A DNA stretch of 64,000 nt from NCBI RefSeq assembly GCF_003112515.1, contig NZ_BEVZ01000002.1:1-64000 (forward strand). The letters are read 5' to 3'. The stretch comes from Streptomyces fragilis. GTDB taxonomy: Bacteria > Actinomycetota > Actinomycetes > Streptomycetales > Streptomycetaceae. Within the stretch, counting starts at the first letter, position 1; each line of letters starts with the position of its first letter. Below the pieces are notes generated by a model. The model had not been told where the DNA came from. It saw only the letters and a program-made list of their open reading frames with translations, and did not search any database. Positions 1 to 14,256 of this stretch are shown here, piece by piece. The position numbers and the translations under genes are program-made.

Positions 1-27
1 CCCTTTTGCCGGTTGTTGTTTCATAGT

Positions 28-147
28 GTTTCGGTGGTCATAGCGTGAGGGAAACGCCCGGTTACATTCCGAACCCGGAAGCTAAGCCTCACAGCGCCGA
101 TGGTACTGCAGGGGGGACCCTGTGGGAGAGTAGGACGCCGCCGAACA
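28..147 (+). rRNA. 5S ribosomal RNA
   Basis: A complete 5S rRNA of about 120 nt. The 5' and 3' ends (TTTCGGTGGT and ACGCCGCCGAA) pair to close the terminal helix, and the internal CGAACCCGGAAG segment is the conserved 5S loop. It is the last rRNA gene of an rrn operon whose 16S and 23S genes lie before the window. The first 27 bases are the 23S-5S spacer. Confidence 0.96.
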
Positions 148-155
148 ATCATTGG

Positions 156-187
156 GAAAGCCCCCGCACCTTGGTGCGGGGGCTTTC
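156..187 (+). terminator. rrn operon terminator
   Basis: Perfect 15-bp stem (GAAAGCCCCCGCACC) with a two-base loop, 9 nt after the 5S gene. The position fits an intrinsic terminator of the rRNA operon. Confidence 0.8.
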
Positions 188-301
188 CGCATTTCCGGGC
201 GGGGAGAACGGCCAGGCCGCCCGCAGCCGCGACCGCGGTCGCACAATTCCGGGCAATTGTGGGCGGAAGTCCACGTCGCCGGGCCGGCGCTCCGTCCGGA
301 G

Positions 302-331
302 TTGGAGTCCCCGCAGGTCGTGGGTTAGTAT
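302..331 (+). promoter_or_regulatory. probable promoter of tRNA-Thr
   Basis: TTGGAG (302-307), an 18-base spacer and TAGTAT (326-331) lie about 30 nt before the mature tRNA end. With the rrn terminator upstream, this suggests the tRNA is transcribed on its own. Confidence 0.5.
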
Positions 332-368
332 TCATGTGTCGCCGCGAGGGAAACCTCAAAACGACAAG

Positions 369-441
369 GCCCCTATAGCTCAGTCGGTAGAGCGTCTCCA
401 TGGTAAGGAGAAGGTCAACGGTTCGATTCCGTTTGGGGGCT
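369..441 (+). tRNA. tRNA-Thr (anticodon GGT)
   Basis: A 73-nt cloverleaf. The acceptor GCCCCTA pairs with TGGGGGC, with one G-U pair. The anticodon stem TCTCC/GGAGA holds the loop ATGGTAA, giving anticodon GGT. The T stem is AACGG/CCGTT with loop TTCGATT. The discriminator base is T441 and CCA is not encoded. Confidence 0.95.
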
Positions 442-448
442 CAGCCAA

Positions 449-484
449 GAAGAGGCCCCGCCCATTCGGGCGGGGCCTCTTTTG
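449..484 (+). terminator. terminator after tRNA-Thr
   Basis: A 14-bp stem (AAGAGGCCCCGCCC / GGGCGGGGCCTCTT) with loop ATTC and a short T run, 8 nt after the tRNA. It may also end transcripts of the gene converging from the right (stop at 530). Confidence 0.85.
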
Positions 485-529
485 CGTTTCCGGGAGGGGC
501 GAGCCGGCTCGCGCCGACCGGCCCCCGGG

Positions 530-3280
530 TCAGTCGGCCTGCAGTCCCGGTACCCGCATCGCCAGGATGGCCATGTCGTCCGACGGCGGCTCGGAGGCGA
601 AGCGCTCCACGGCCCGCAGGACCCGGGCGGCGACCGCACCGGCGGTGAGCCCGGTACAGGTCGTCAGGACGTCCGCCAGACCGTCGTCGCCCAGCATGCG
701 CATCCCCTCACGGCGCTCGGTGACGCCGTCCGTGACGCACAGCAGGACGTCGCCCGGGTCGAGGACCCGGGTCTCCTCGTAGAGCTCCAGGTCGTCCATG
801 ACGCCGAGCAGAGGCTGCGGCTCCGCCGCGGGCTCCACCGTGCCGTCCTGGCGCAGACGCAGCGGGAGCGGGTGGCCGGCACAGACCACCTTCAGCAGGG
901 CGCTGCCGTCCTCCTGCGGCCACAGCTCGCCGTAGAGCAGCGTGAGGAAGCGGCTGCGTTCGCCCTCGTCGAGGATCGCGGAGTTCAGCCGCTGCAGCAC
1001 GGCGGGGCCGCTGAGGCCCTCACGGGCCAGCAGGCGCAGCGCGTGCCGGGCGAGGCCGGTGACGGCCGCCGCGTTGGGCCCGGTGCCGCAGACGTCGCCG
1101 ATGGCGAAGCCGTAGGCGCCGTCCCGGATGGGGAAGAGGTCGTAGAAGTCGCCGCCGACCTCGTTGCCCTCGCCGGCCGCCTGATAGATGACCTCCACCT
1201 CGACGCCGTCGATCCGGGGGAGCTCCGGCGGGAGGAGGCTGCGCTGAAGGGACTGGCTGATGGCCGTGCGCTCCGAGTACAGGCGCGCGTTGTCCAAGGC
1301 CAGGGCGGCCCGGCGGCTGAGGTCCTCGGCCAGCTCCAGGGACTCCTGGCGGAAGTGCTCGTCGGTGGGCTTGCCCAGGGTGAGCATGCCGATGACCCGG
1401 TTGCGGGCGACCAGCGGCAGGACGACCGTCTCGCCGCCCACCGCGGAGGCGGTGGCGAGGGTGGGGCCGATGCCGGCGGAGACCGTGGTGGGCCCGCCCA
1501 GGCCGAGGCTGCGCATGGAGGTGCGCAGGGCGGCCTCGTGGGCGGCCTCGAACGGGGCGGTCCAGACGCGGGCGCCGGGGGTCGGCACCGGGTCCGGGGG
1601 AGAGATCTTGGAGAGCAGGGCCTTCAGGCCGTCGATCCGGTCCTCGTCCTCGTGCAGGACGTACGACAGGTAGGGGTCGGAGGACGGGTCGTTGATCGTG
1701 TAGACGGCGCACCAGGTGGCCAGCGTCGGCACGGTCATCTGGGCCATCAGGGCGAGCGTCTGGTCGCGGTCGAGGGTGCCGGCCAGCAGGTCGGAGGCCT
1801 CGACGAGGAAGCTGAGCGAGCCGCGGCGGAGCCGCTCCAGCTCGCCCAGGCGCGCCGACTCGACGGCCAGGGCGATGCGGTCGGCGGCGAACTGGAGGCG
1901 CAGGGCCTCCTCGTTCGAGTAGCGGCCGGAGGACTCCGCGGCGACGCCGAGGGAGCCGGTCAGGCGGCCCTCGACCTTCAGTGGAACCGTCACCACGGAG
2001 CGCATGCCGGTGCCGTCGAGCAGCGGGATGGAGCCCGGGGTGGCGGTGAGGTCGTCGTGGACGGCGGGCATGCGGGCCGAACCGTAGCGGCCGGGGCCCG
2101 CCTCGACGGGGACGCGGGCGAAGCGCTGGCGGGCCGACGGCAGGCCGGTCGACGCGCGCACCTCCAGCTCGGTCTCGTCGTCGGTGGCCAGCAGCAGGAA
2201 GGCGGCGTCGGCGTCGAGCATGTCGCGGGCCCGCTCGACGGTGCGCTGCAGGAGGCCGTCCAGGTCGTCGGGGGCGGGGGAGCCGATGAAGACCTCGAAG
2301 GGATCGGCGTCCCGGCCGTCGTGGTGGGCGGTGTCGCCCGCGGCGCCGCGGGAGGGGCTCTGGAGGACCGCGCGCTCCTCGTTGCGGACGAGGAGGCAGA
2401 CGGTGGAGGGGGCGCCCTCGGGGTCCCGGACGCGCAGGTGCGAGGCGTACACCGGGACGACGCGGCCCACCGCGTCGCGGATGCCGTAGCTGCCTTCCCA
2501 GCGGGAGAGCTGGAGGGCCTCGACGATGCCGGTGCTGGTGCCGGGGGTGTGCGGCCAGGCGGCCAGGTCGGTCAGCGGCTTGCCGGTGACCGCGGAGGCC
2601 GGGTAGCCGAAGAGCTCCTCGGCGTCCTCGTTCCACGAGCTGACGGCGCCCTCGTGGTCGATCTGGACGACGGCCACCCTGACCCGTCCGTCGGCGGCGG
2701 GCAGCAGGTCGACGGGGAGCGCGGGGCCCGCGGAGCGGGTGCCGACGGCGCGGTCGGGGAGGTCGAGCTGGAACCAGACCTGCTTGCGGGTGGTTGTGTA
2801 GTCGACGCCCCAGCGGGCGGCGAGGGCGGCGCAGAGCTGCAGGCCGCGGCCGCCCTCCTGGTCCGGGCTGCTCACCGGGAGCGCGGCGGACTGGAGCGGG
2901 ACCTCCCGCTCGGGGTAGTGGTCGGCGACCTCGACACGGACGCCGTCGTCGGTGCGCAGGCAGGCGACGTCGGCTGCGGTGCCGGCGTGGACGACGGCGT
3001 TGGTGACCAGCTCGCTGGTGAGGACGACGGCGTCGTCGATGATGTCGGCGAAGCCCCAGCCCTGGAGGGTGTCGCGGACGAAGGAGCGGGCCAGGGCGAC
3101 GGAGCGCCCCACTGGCTCGAAGCTGGCGGACGCCCGCGCGGTGATCACAGAACTCCTCGTGCGCTCGTGGGCGGGGGTGCCCGGCGGTGCGTCCTGCGCC
3201 TGCCGCTGCTGAGCGGGGAACGCGTCCGTCGGTCCGGTGTGCTCCGGGGTCGGGTCCCCCGAGATCAGTCCGGTCGTCAT
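530..3280 (-). CDS. multidomain regulator: anti-sigma-type ATPase, PAS, two GAF, SpoIIE-family PP2C phosphatase
   Basis: A 916-residue soluble protein combining a serine-kinase-like ATP-binding domain (about 47-175, N box DDAVVLTSELVTNAVVHAG, glycine box EGGRGLQL), a PAS domain (about 200-290), two GAF sensor domains (about 335-480 and 490-665) and a C-terminal SpoIIE/RsbU PP2C domain (about 680-915). The PP2C metal-binding motifs GGDFYDLF, GDVCGTG, VTDGVTE and SDDMA are all present, so the phosphatase should be active. Families of this design act on anti-anti-sigma factors in partner-switching stress circuits. No cognate sigma or anti-sigma gene lies next to it. ATG 3280 is preferred because GGAGAAC precedes it; a GTG at 3325 in the same frame has no good ribosome site. 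It is divergent from osaA, which hints at a shared stress theme. Confidence 0.88.
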   Translation of the reverse strand: MTTGLISGDPTPEHTGPTDAFPAQQRQAQDAPPGTPAHERTRSSVITARASASFEPVGRSVALARSFVRDTLQGWGFADIIDDAVVLTSELVTNAVVHAGTAADVACLRTDDGVRVEVADHYPEREVPLQSAALPVSSPDQEGGRGLQLCAALAARWGVDYTTTRKQVWFQLDLPDRAVGTRSAGPALPVDLLPAADGRVRVAVVQIDHEGAVSSWNEDAEELFGYPASAVTGKPLTDLAAWPHTPGTSTGIVEALQLSRWEGSYGIRDAVGRVVPVYASHLRVRDPEGAPSTVCLLVRNEERAVLQSPSRGAAGDTAHHDGRDADPFEVFIGSPAPDDLDGLLQRTVERARDMLDADAAFLLLATDDETELEVRASTGLPSARQRFARVPVEAGPGRYGSARMPAVHDDLTATPGSIPLLDGTGMRSVVTVPLKVEGRLTGSLGVAAESSGRYSNEEALRLQFAADRIALAVESARLGELERLRRGSLSFLVEASDLLAGTLDRDQTLALMAQMTVPTLATWCAVYTINDPSSDPYLSYVLHEDEDRIDGLKALLSKISPPDPVPTPGARVWTAPFEAAHEAALRTSMRSLGLGGPTTVSAGIGPTLATASAVGGETVVLPLVARNRVIGMLTLGKPTDEHFRQESLELAEDLSRRAALALDNARLYSERTAISQSLQRSLLPPELPRIDGVEVEVIYQAAGEGNEVGGDFYDLFPIRDGAYGFAIGDVCGTGPNAAAVTGLARHALRLLAREGLSGPAVLQRLNSAILDEGERSRFLTLLYGELWPQEDGSALLKVVCAGHPLPLRLRQDGTVEPAAEPQPLLGVMDDLELYEETRVLDPGDVLLCVTDGVTERREGMRMLGDDGLADVLTTCTGLTAGAVAARVLRAVERFASEPPSDDMAILAMRVPGLQAD

Positions 3281-3610
3281 GTTCTCCGAGGCCGCCCCTC
3301 CGATGCCCACACTTCGTCTTACCACCGCCCAGTGCCGGACGGGACCGTTCGGCCGGGACAGCCTCCTGCAAGGTTACTTACCTGAGAGGTCCGCGCGGAT
3401 GCCGGTTGACGCCGATCACGTCCGCAGTGTGTGCGGACGGTGTGCGGGCTTGCCGAACTGTTATGGCCTGGTTCGGCCGAAGTGAAACACTGGGCAGGCT
3501 TGATGCATACACCCCCGGCGCGTGGTTGTGACGGGAGGGCGAAGTGAGCGTGGCCCAGGTTGCGGGCACGTGAGCGGCAGTGGTTGGTCGATCCCTGCGG
3601 GAGGGACACA
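3281..3610. other. 330-bp divergent intergenic region (phosphatase / osaA)
   Basis: This holds the promoters of both flanking genes. I see no strong -35/-10 pair on either strand. A repeated TGTGCGG word occurs around 3430-3447. The osaA ribosome site GGGAGGGA sits at about 3599-3606. No small gene is evident. Confidence 0.4.
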
Positions 3611-9040
<5,430 letters not shown>

Positions 9041-9198
9041 TCCGCGCCGGGAGGTGAGAAACCGGCCGGCGCGGGTAAGCGGGCCACGGAGGGTGGCGGA
9101 GGCCGCGTGCTGCCCGGTGGGCGAACCGTACGACCGGGAACCATTCGGTCCTGGACCGCGTTTCCGCTGCATGCACAGTGACATCGCGGTGACAGGGT

Positions 9199-9226
9199 GT
9201 GGTGGCACCCGGGGTGCGGCTACGAT
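9199..9226 (+). promoter_or_regulatory. candidate osaB promoter
   Basis: TACGAT (9221-9226) with TGTGGT 16 bases upstream, inside the 301-bp gap between osaA and osaB. It would give osaB its own transcript with a leader of about 110 nt. Nothing else was recognised in that gap. Confidence 0.35.
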
Positions 9227-9341
9227 GACCGGCACAAGGACGGACGGCGCAAGGGAGTCGTCCTCGCGGGCGGCGTCCCAGGACGTCGCCGCGAGTCCTG
9301 CGAACAGGGGCGGCCCCAAGCCGGGGCGAGGAGGACGGGCC

Positions 9342-10037
9342 ATGGTGCAGAAGGCCAAGATCCTCCTGGTCGATGACCGGCCGGAGAATCTGCTGGCGCT
9401 GGAGGCCATCCTCTCCGCGCTCGATCAGACGCTGGTCCGGGCATCGTCCGGGGAGGAAGCGCTCAAGGCGCTGCTGACGGACGACTTCGCGGTCATCCTG
9501 CTCGACGTCCAGATGCCGGGGATGGACGGTTTCGAGACCGCGGCGCACATCAAGCGGCGGGAGCGGACGCGGGACATCCCGATCATTTTCCTGACGGCCA
9601 TCAACCACGGGCCGCACCACACCTTCCGCGGGTACGCGGCGGGAGCGGTGGACTACATCTCCAAGCCGTTCGACCCGTGGGTGCTGCGCGCGAAGGTCTC
9701 CGTCTTCGTCGACCTGTACATGAAGAACTGCCAGCTCAAGGAGCAGGCGGCGCTGCTGCGGCTGCAGTTGGAGGGCGGCGGCGAGCGGCCCGAGGGCGAG
9801 GCCGTCAAGGACGGCGTGGCGGGCTCCGGTCTGCTGGCCGAGCTGTCGGCGCGGCTGGCGGCGGTCGAGGAGCAGGCGGAGGCGCTGTCCAAGCAGTTGA
9901 CCGACGAGGCGGCCGACGCCGCGGCGGTCGCCACGGCGGCGCATCTGGAGCGCAAGCTGAACGGCCTGCGCCGTGCCCTGGACGCGCTGGAGCCGGGTAC
10001 GGGCACGGCGGCGCCGAGGCTCCCGCAGCAGAGCTGA
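9342..10037 (+). CDS. osaB: response regulator OsaB (receiver plus coiled coil)
   Basis: A 231-residue response regulator with an N-terminal receiver domain (about 1-125: acidic pair in LLVDDRPENL, phospho-acceptor Asp55 in VILLDVQMPG, conserved Lys in ISKPFDPW) and an Ala/Glu/Leu-rich C terminus (about 130-220) that looks like a coiled coil. No helix-turn-helix is visible, so it probably acts through protein contacts and not by binding DNA. In S. coelicolor osaB is needed for growth after osmotic upshift (established from memory). The start is set by GAGGAGGA ending 5 nt before ATG 9342. A longer frame upstream has no ribosome site. Confidence 0.9.
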   Translation: MVQKAKILLVDDRPENLLALEAILSALDQTLVRASSGEEALKALLTDDFAVILLDVQMPGMDGFETAAHIKRRERTRDIPIIFLTAINHGPHHTFRGYAAGAVDYISKPFDPWVLRAKVSVFVDLYMKNCQLKEQAALLRLQLEGGGERPEGEAVKDGVAGSGLLAELSARLAAVEEQAEALSKQLTDEAADAAAVATAAHLERKLNGLRRALDALEPGTGTAAPRLPQQS

Positions 10038-10185
10038 AGAACTTCGGCCGCCACGGTCGCTGAGGGGGCGTCACCGATGCCCCGCACACCGCCGGCCGGC
10101 GGCGTGTCGACCTCGAGGACGACACGAACGGGTGAAGGCCCGTGCAGGCGTGTCCCCGGGCGTCTCCCCCGGTAACCTCACCCTC

Positions 10186-12993
10186 ATGGCCTCACGACCT
10201 TCCGCCGCCAAGAAGCCGCCCGCTCCCGCGAAGGCGTCCTCGGCCGCGAGGGCGCCGAGGCCCGCCAGGTCCGCCAAGGCGGGCAAGCCGGTGGCCGGGA
10301 AGGTCGCCGCGAAGAAGGCCCCCGCGAGGAAGGCGCCGGCGAAGAGGGCGGCCGCCAAGGCCGCGCCCAAGCCCGCCCCGAGCCCCACCAACGGCGTCTA
10401 CCGGCTCGTGCGCGCCCTGTGGCTGGGCGTCGCCCACGCCGTCGGCGCCGTGCTGCGGGGCATAGGGACGGGGGCGAAGAACCTCGACCCGGCCCACCGC
10501 AAGGACGGCGTCGCCCTGCTGCTGATCGCGCTGTCCCTGATCGTGGCGGCCGGCACCTGGGCCGACCTCCAGGGGCCCGTCGGGGAGCTGGTGGAGATCC
10601 TGGTCACCGGCGCGTTCGGCCGCCTGGACCTGCTGGTGCCGATCCTGCTCGCCGTGGTCGCCGCCCGGTTCGTGCGTCACCCGGAGCAGCCGGAGGCCAA
10701 CGGGCGGATCGTGATCGGACTGTCCGCCCTGGCGATCGGCGTGCTCGGCCAGGTCCACCTGGCCTGCGGGTCGCCCGCGCGCAGCGGCGGCATGCAGGCG
10801 ATAAGGGACGCCGGCGGGCTGATCGGCTGGGCCGCCGCGACGCCGCTGGTCTACGCGACCGGCGCGGCGCTCGCCGTCGCGCTCCTGCTGCTGCTCACGG
10901 TCTTCGGTCTGCTGGTGGTCACCGCGACCCCGGTCAACGCCATCCCGCAGCGGCTGCGCGCCCTGGGCGTCAGGCTGGGCGTGGTGCAGGCGCCCGCGGC
11001 GGCGCCCGGCTTCGCCGAGGACGACGTGCTGGGGGAGGACGACGAGCGGTACGAGGAGCAGTGGCGCGAGGCGCTGCCCCGCTCCCGGAGCCGGCGTCAG
11101 CTGCCCCCGGCGGACGAGGACGCGGCCGAGGCGGCCGGCCTCGACACGCCGGCCCGCGGCCGGGGCCGCTCCCGCCGTGGCGCCCGCCGCCCCGACCCGA
11201 ACCGGCCGATGGACGCCGTCGACGTCGCCGCCGAGGCAGCCGCCGCGCTGGACGGGGCGATCATGAACGGGCTGCCGCCGTCGCCGCTGGTCGCCGGGCT
11301 CACCCAGGGCGTCACCGAGCGGGGCGGGCGCGGGGAGGACACCGAGCGGTCCGAGCCGTCCGTGCCGACCGCGCGGCCCGAGCCGGAGAACCTGCCGGTG
11401 CCGGCGCCCGAGCGGCTTCCGGCCGCCGCCGGTACCGTCCCGGACCTGACCAAGGCGCCGCCGGTCCGCGAGCACGACCTGCCGCCGCGCGCCGAGCAGC
11501 TGCAGCTGGCCGGCGACATCACCTACGCGCTGCCCTCGCTGGACCTGCTGCACCGGGGCGGTCCCGGCAAGTCCCGCACCGCCGCCAACGACGCCGTCGC
11601 CGCCGCGCTGGGCAACGTCTTCAAGGAGTTCAAGGTCGACGCGGCCGTCACCGGCTTCACCCGGGGGCCGACGGTCACCCGGTACGAGGTCGAACTCGGG
11701 CCCGCCGTCAAGGTCGAGCGGATCACGGCGCTCACCAAGAACATCGCGTACTCCGTCGCCAGTCCCGACGTGCGGATCATCAGCCCGATCCCCGGCAAGT
11801 CCGCGGTCGGCATCGAGATCCCCAACACCGACCGCGAGATGGTCAACGTCGGCGACGTGCTGCGGCTGGCGGACGCCGCCGAGGACGACCACCCGATGCT
11901 GGTGGCGCTGGGCAAGGACGTCGAGGGCGGCTACGTGATGGCCAACCTGGCGCACATGCCGCACATCCTGGTGGCCGGCGCGACCGGCTCCGGCAAGTCG
12001 TCCTGTATCAACTGCCTGATCACCTCGATCATGATGCGGGCCACGCCGGAGGACGTCCGGATGGTGCTGGTCGACCCCAAGCGGGTCGAGCTCACCGCCT
12101 ACGAGGGCATCCCGCACCTGATCACCCCGATCATCACCAACCCCAAGCGGGCCGCCGAGGCCCTGCAGTGGGTGGTGCGCGAGATGGACCTGCGCTACGA
12201 CGACCTCGCGGCCTTCGGCTACCGGCACATCGACGACTTCAACGAGGCCGTCCGCACCGGCAAGCTGAAGACGCCGCCCGGCAGCGAGCGCGAACTGCAG
12301 CCCTACCCGTACCTGCTGGTGATCGTGGACGAGCTCGCCGACCTCATGATGGTCGCCCCGCGCGACGTCGAGGACGCCATCGTCCGCATCACCCAGCTGG
12401 CCCGCGCCGCCGGCATCCACCTGGTGCTCGCCACCCAGCGGCCCTCGGTGGACGTCGTCACCGGTCTGATCAAGGCGAACGTGCCCTCCCGGCTCGCGTT
12501 CGCGACCTCCTCGCTGGCCGACAGCCGGGTCATCCTCGACCAGCCCGGCGCCGAGAAGCTCATCGGCAAGGGCGACGGCCTGTTCCTGCCGATGGGCGCC
12601 AACAAGCCGATCCGCATGCAGGGCGCGTTCGTCGCCGAGGACGAGATCCGCTCCGTCGTCGAGCACTGCAAGGAGCAGATGACCCCGGTCTTCCGGGACG
12701 ACGTGGTGGTGGGCACCAAGCAGAAGAAGGAGATCGACGAGGAGATCGGCGACGACCTCGACCTCCTCTGCCAGGCCGCCGAACTGGTCGTCACCACCCA
12801 GTTCGGCTCCACCTCGATGCTGCAGCGCAAGCTGCGCGTCGGCTTCGCCAAGGCGGGCCGTCTGATGGACCTGATGGAGTCCCGTCAGATCGTCGGCCCC
12901 AGCGAGGGGTCCAAGGCCCGCGACGTGCTGGTCAAGGCGGACGAACTCGACGAGGCGCTCGCCCGGATCCGCGGCGAGAGCACCGGGGAGTAG
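10186..12993 (+). CDS. ftsK: DNA translocase FtsK/SpoIIIE
   Basis: A hexameric ATP-driven DNA pump that clears chromosomes from closing septa, in Streptomyces mainly during sporulation. The 935-residue protein has a Lys/Ala/Pro-rich cytosolic head (1-70), a block of four or so membrane segments (about 105-250), an acidic/proline linker (about 280-430), the motor domain (about 450-860; Walker A GATGSGKSS with Lys604, Walker B LLVIVDELADLMM) and the winged-helix gamma domain (about 870-935) that reads orienting sequences. The start codon is preceded by TAACCT (10173-10178) with a 7-nt gap and no Shine-Dalgarno sequence, so the mRNA may be leaderless. Position beside osaAB and upstream of a RodZ-like gene is the usual Streptomyces order. 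Confidence 0.95.
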   Translation: MASRPSAAKKPPAPAKASSAARAPRPARSAKAGKPVAGKVAAKKAPARKAPAKRAAAKAAPKPAPSPTNGVYRLVRALWLGVAHAVGAVLRGIGTGAKNLDPAHRKDGVALLLIALSLIVAAGTWADLQGPVGELVEILVTGAFGRLDLLVPILLAVVAARFVRHPEQPEANGRIVIGLSALAIGVLGQVHLACGSPARSGGMQAIRDAGGLIGWAAATPLVYATGAALAVALLLLLTVFGLLVVTATPVNAIPQRLRALGVRLGVVQAPAAAPGFAEDDVLGEDDERYEEQWREALPRSRSRRQLPPADEDAAEAAGLDTPARGRGRSRRGARRPDPNRPMDAVDVAAEAAAALDGAIMNGLPPSPLVAGLTQGVTERGGRGEDTERSEPSVPTARPEPENLPVPAPERLPAAAGTVPDLTKAPPVREHDLPPRAEQLQLAGDITYALPSLDLLHRGGPGKSRTAANDAVAAALGNVFKEFKVDAAVTGFTRGPTVTRYEVELGPAVKVERITALTKNIAYSVASPDVRIISPIPGKSAVGIEIPNTDREMVNVGDVLRLADAAEDDHPMLVALGKDVEGGYVMANLAHMPHILVAGATGSGKSSCINCLITSIMMRATPEDVRMVLVDPKRVELTAYEGIPHLITPIITNPKRAAEALQWVVREMDLRYDDLAAFGYRHIDDFNEAVRTGKLKTPPGSERELQPYPYLLVIVDELADLMMVAPRDVEDAIVRITQLARAAGIHLVLATQRPSVDVVTGLIKANVPSRLAFATSSLADSRVILDQPGAEKLIGKGDGLFLPMGANKPIRMQGAFVAEDEIRSVVEHCKEQMTPVFRDDVVVGTKQKKEIDEEIGDDLDLLCQAAELVVTTQFGSTSMLQRKLRVGFAKAGRLMDLMESRQIVGPSEGSKARDVLVKADELDEALARIRGESTGE

Positions 12994-12998
12994 CGGTG

Positions 12999-13042
12999 CG
13001 CCCCACGCTTACGCCGCGGCGCCGCGGCGGAAGCGTGGGGCG
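12999..13042 (+). terminator. hairpin after ftsK
   Basis: A 12-bp outer stem CGCCCCACGCTT / AAGCGTGGGGCG encloses a self-complementary core CCGCGGCGCCGCGG, beginning 5 nt after the ftsK stop. There is no T run, as is common in Streptomyces terminators. Confidence 0.65.
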
Positions 13043-13248
13043 GGCGAGCGACCTTCGGGTGGTTTGGCGAGAGCCGGACGTGGAAGGGGACGGGGAATGG
13101 GGGATCATCTAGGCGGATGCCCCGCCCGGCACACCGTTCGGCCGTGACCCTCCTGTAACGGGAGGCAGCGCAACCGTTCCCCGCTCACGCACGTCAAACC
13201 GGTCACAGGCGGGAGCCCACCGGCGGCCTACAAACCGTCGTCGCCCGC

Positions 13249-13279
13249 TTGCCCCACCCTTTCGCACCCCCCCTAGACT
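13249..13279 (+). promoter_or_regulatory. candidate promoter of the RodZ-like gene
   Basis: TTGCCC (13249-13254) and TAGACT (13274-13279) with a 19-base spacer, 40 nt before the chosen start. The rest of the 328-bp gap after ftsK holds only the hairpin and nothing else I recognise. Confidence 0.4.
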
Positions 13280-13321
13280 GAACCTCCAGCACAGGTGGCT
13301 ACACGCTCGAAAGGCGCCCCC

Positions 13322-14155
13322 GTGTCCCTCGGCAACCCCCCTGAAGACGAGCGTCCGTTCGAGGACGACACCGACAAGGACCGCCACGACCTGCCGTCGA
13401 TCGGCGACGCCCTCCAGCGGGCGCGCACGGCGGCCGGACTGTCGGTCGAAGACGTCAGCAACGCCACCCGGGTGCGCGTCGCCATCGTGCGGGCCATCGA
13501 GGAGGACGACTTCGGCCCCTGCGGCGGCGACGTCTACGCCCGCGGTCACCTCCGCACCCTGGCCCGCGCGGTCGGACTGGATCCGGAGCCGCTGGTCGCC
13601 GCCTACGGCAGGAAGCACGGCGGCCGCCCCGCGCCCACCCCGGCGGCGCCGATCTTCGAGGCGGAACGCATCCGCCCCGAGCGGCGCGGCCCGAACTGGA
13701 CGGCGGCCATGGTCGCCGCCATCGTCGCCGTGATCGGCTTCGTCGGCTTCACCGCCTTCGGCGGGGACGACGACGGCGCCGACCGCGCCCAGGTCGCCGA
13801 GGGCCCCGAGCCCAGCGTTTCGGTGACCGATAAGCCCACCCGTGAGCCCGCCGCGCCCGAGCCCACCGAGTCCGCCATCGCCGCCGCGCCGCGCGACAAG
13901 GTCGTGGTGAGGGTGAGCGCCCCCGACGGGCGCAGCTGGATCTCCGCCAAGGACCACAACGGGCGCGTCCTGTGGGACGGCGTCCTGGAGCAGGGCGCCT
14001 CGCGCACCTTCCAGGACGACACCCGCGTCGACCTGGTCCTCGGCAACGCCGGTGCCCTCGAGCTCCACGTCAACGGCGAGAAGATCGAGGACGACTTCCG
14101 AAACGGCCAGGTGGAACGCCTGTCCTACACCAAGGGAGACCCCGCCGCCGGATAG
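13322..14155 (+). CDS. RodZ-like helix-turn-helix membrane protein (DUF4115)
   Basis: A 277-residue protein with an N-terminal Xre-type HTH_25 domain (about 24-90; [19 protein letters not shown]), a basic stretch, a single membrane helix (about 128-145; [21 protein letters not shown]), a Pro/Glu linker and a C-terminal extracytoplasmic DUF4115 domain (about 185-275). This is the layout of RodZ, the bitopic protein that ties the cell-shape machinery to the membrane in rods; in Streptomyces its role is not well defined. GTG 13322 is preferred since AAAGG precedes it; GTG 13295 is an in-frame alternative nine codons upstream. A hairpin follows the gene, and rimO has its own start signal. Confidence 0.85.
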   Translation: MSLGNPPEDERPFEDDTDKDRHDLPSIGDALQRARTAAGLSVEDVSNATRVRVAIVRAIEEDDFGPCGGDVYARGHLRTLARAVGLDPEPLVAAYGRKHGGRPAPTPAAPIFEAERIRPERRGPNWTAAMVAAIVAVIGFVGFTAFGGDDDGADRAQVAEGPEPSVSVTDKPTREPAAPEPTESAIAAAPRDKVVVRVSAPDGRSWISAKDHNGRVLWDGVLEQGASRTFQDDTRVDLVLGNAGALELHVNGEKIEDDFRNGQVERLSYTKGDPAAG

Positions 14156-14186
14156 CCGCCGTGCGGAGGACCGAGGGGAGTGCGCA

Positions 14187-14218
14187 GACGGGGTTGGTCC
14201 GGCCGGGCCAACCCCGTC
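14187..14218 (+). terminator. terminator after the RodZ-like gene
   Basis: An 11-bp stem GACGGGGTTGG / CCAACCCCGTC, 31 nt past the stop codon. It separates this gene from rimO. Confidence 0.65.
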
Positions 14219-14243
14219 GGCGTGGGACGCCGACGGAACGAAG

Positions 14244-14249
14244 TAGTCT
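14244..14249 (+). promoter_or_regulatory. -10 element of a leaderless rimO transcript
   Basis: TAGTCT ends 7 nt before ATG 14257, so transcription would start at or next to the start codon. No Shine-Dalgarno sequence is present. Confidence 0.5.
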
Positions 14250-14256
14250 AGAGCCC

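Noticed and set aside
482..3385. Long plus-strand frame opposite the PP2C gene
   Set aside because: Composition is the typical Gly/Ala/Arg/Gln mix of a high-GC antisense frame. The minus-strand protein has complete catalytic motifs.
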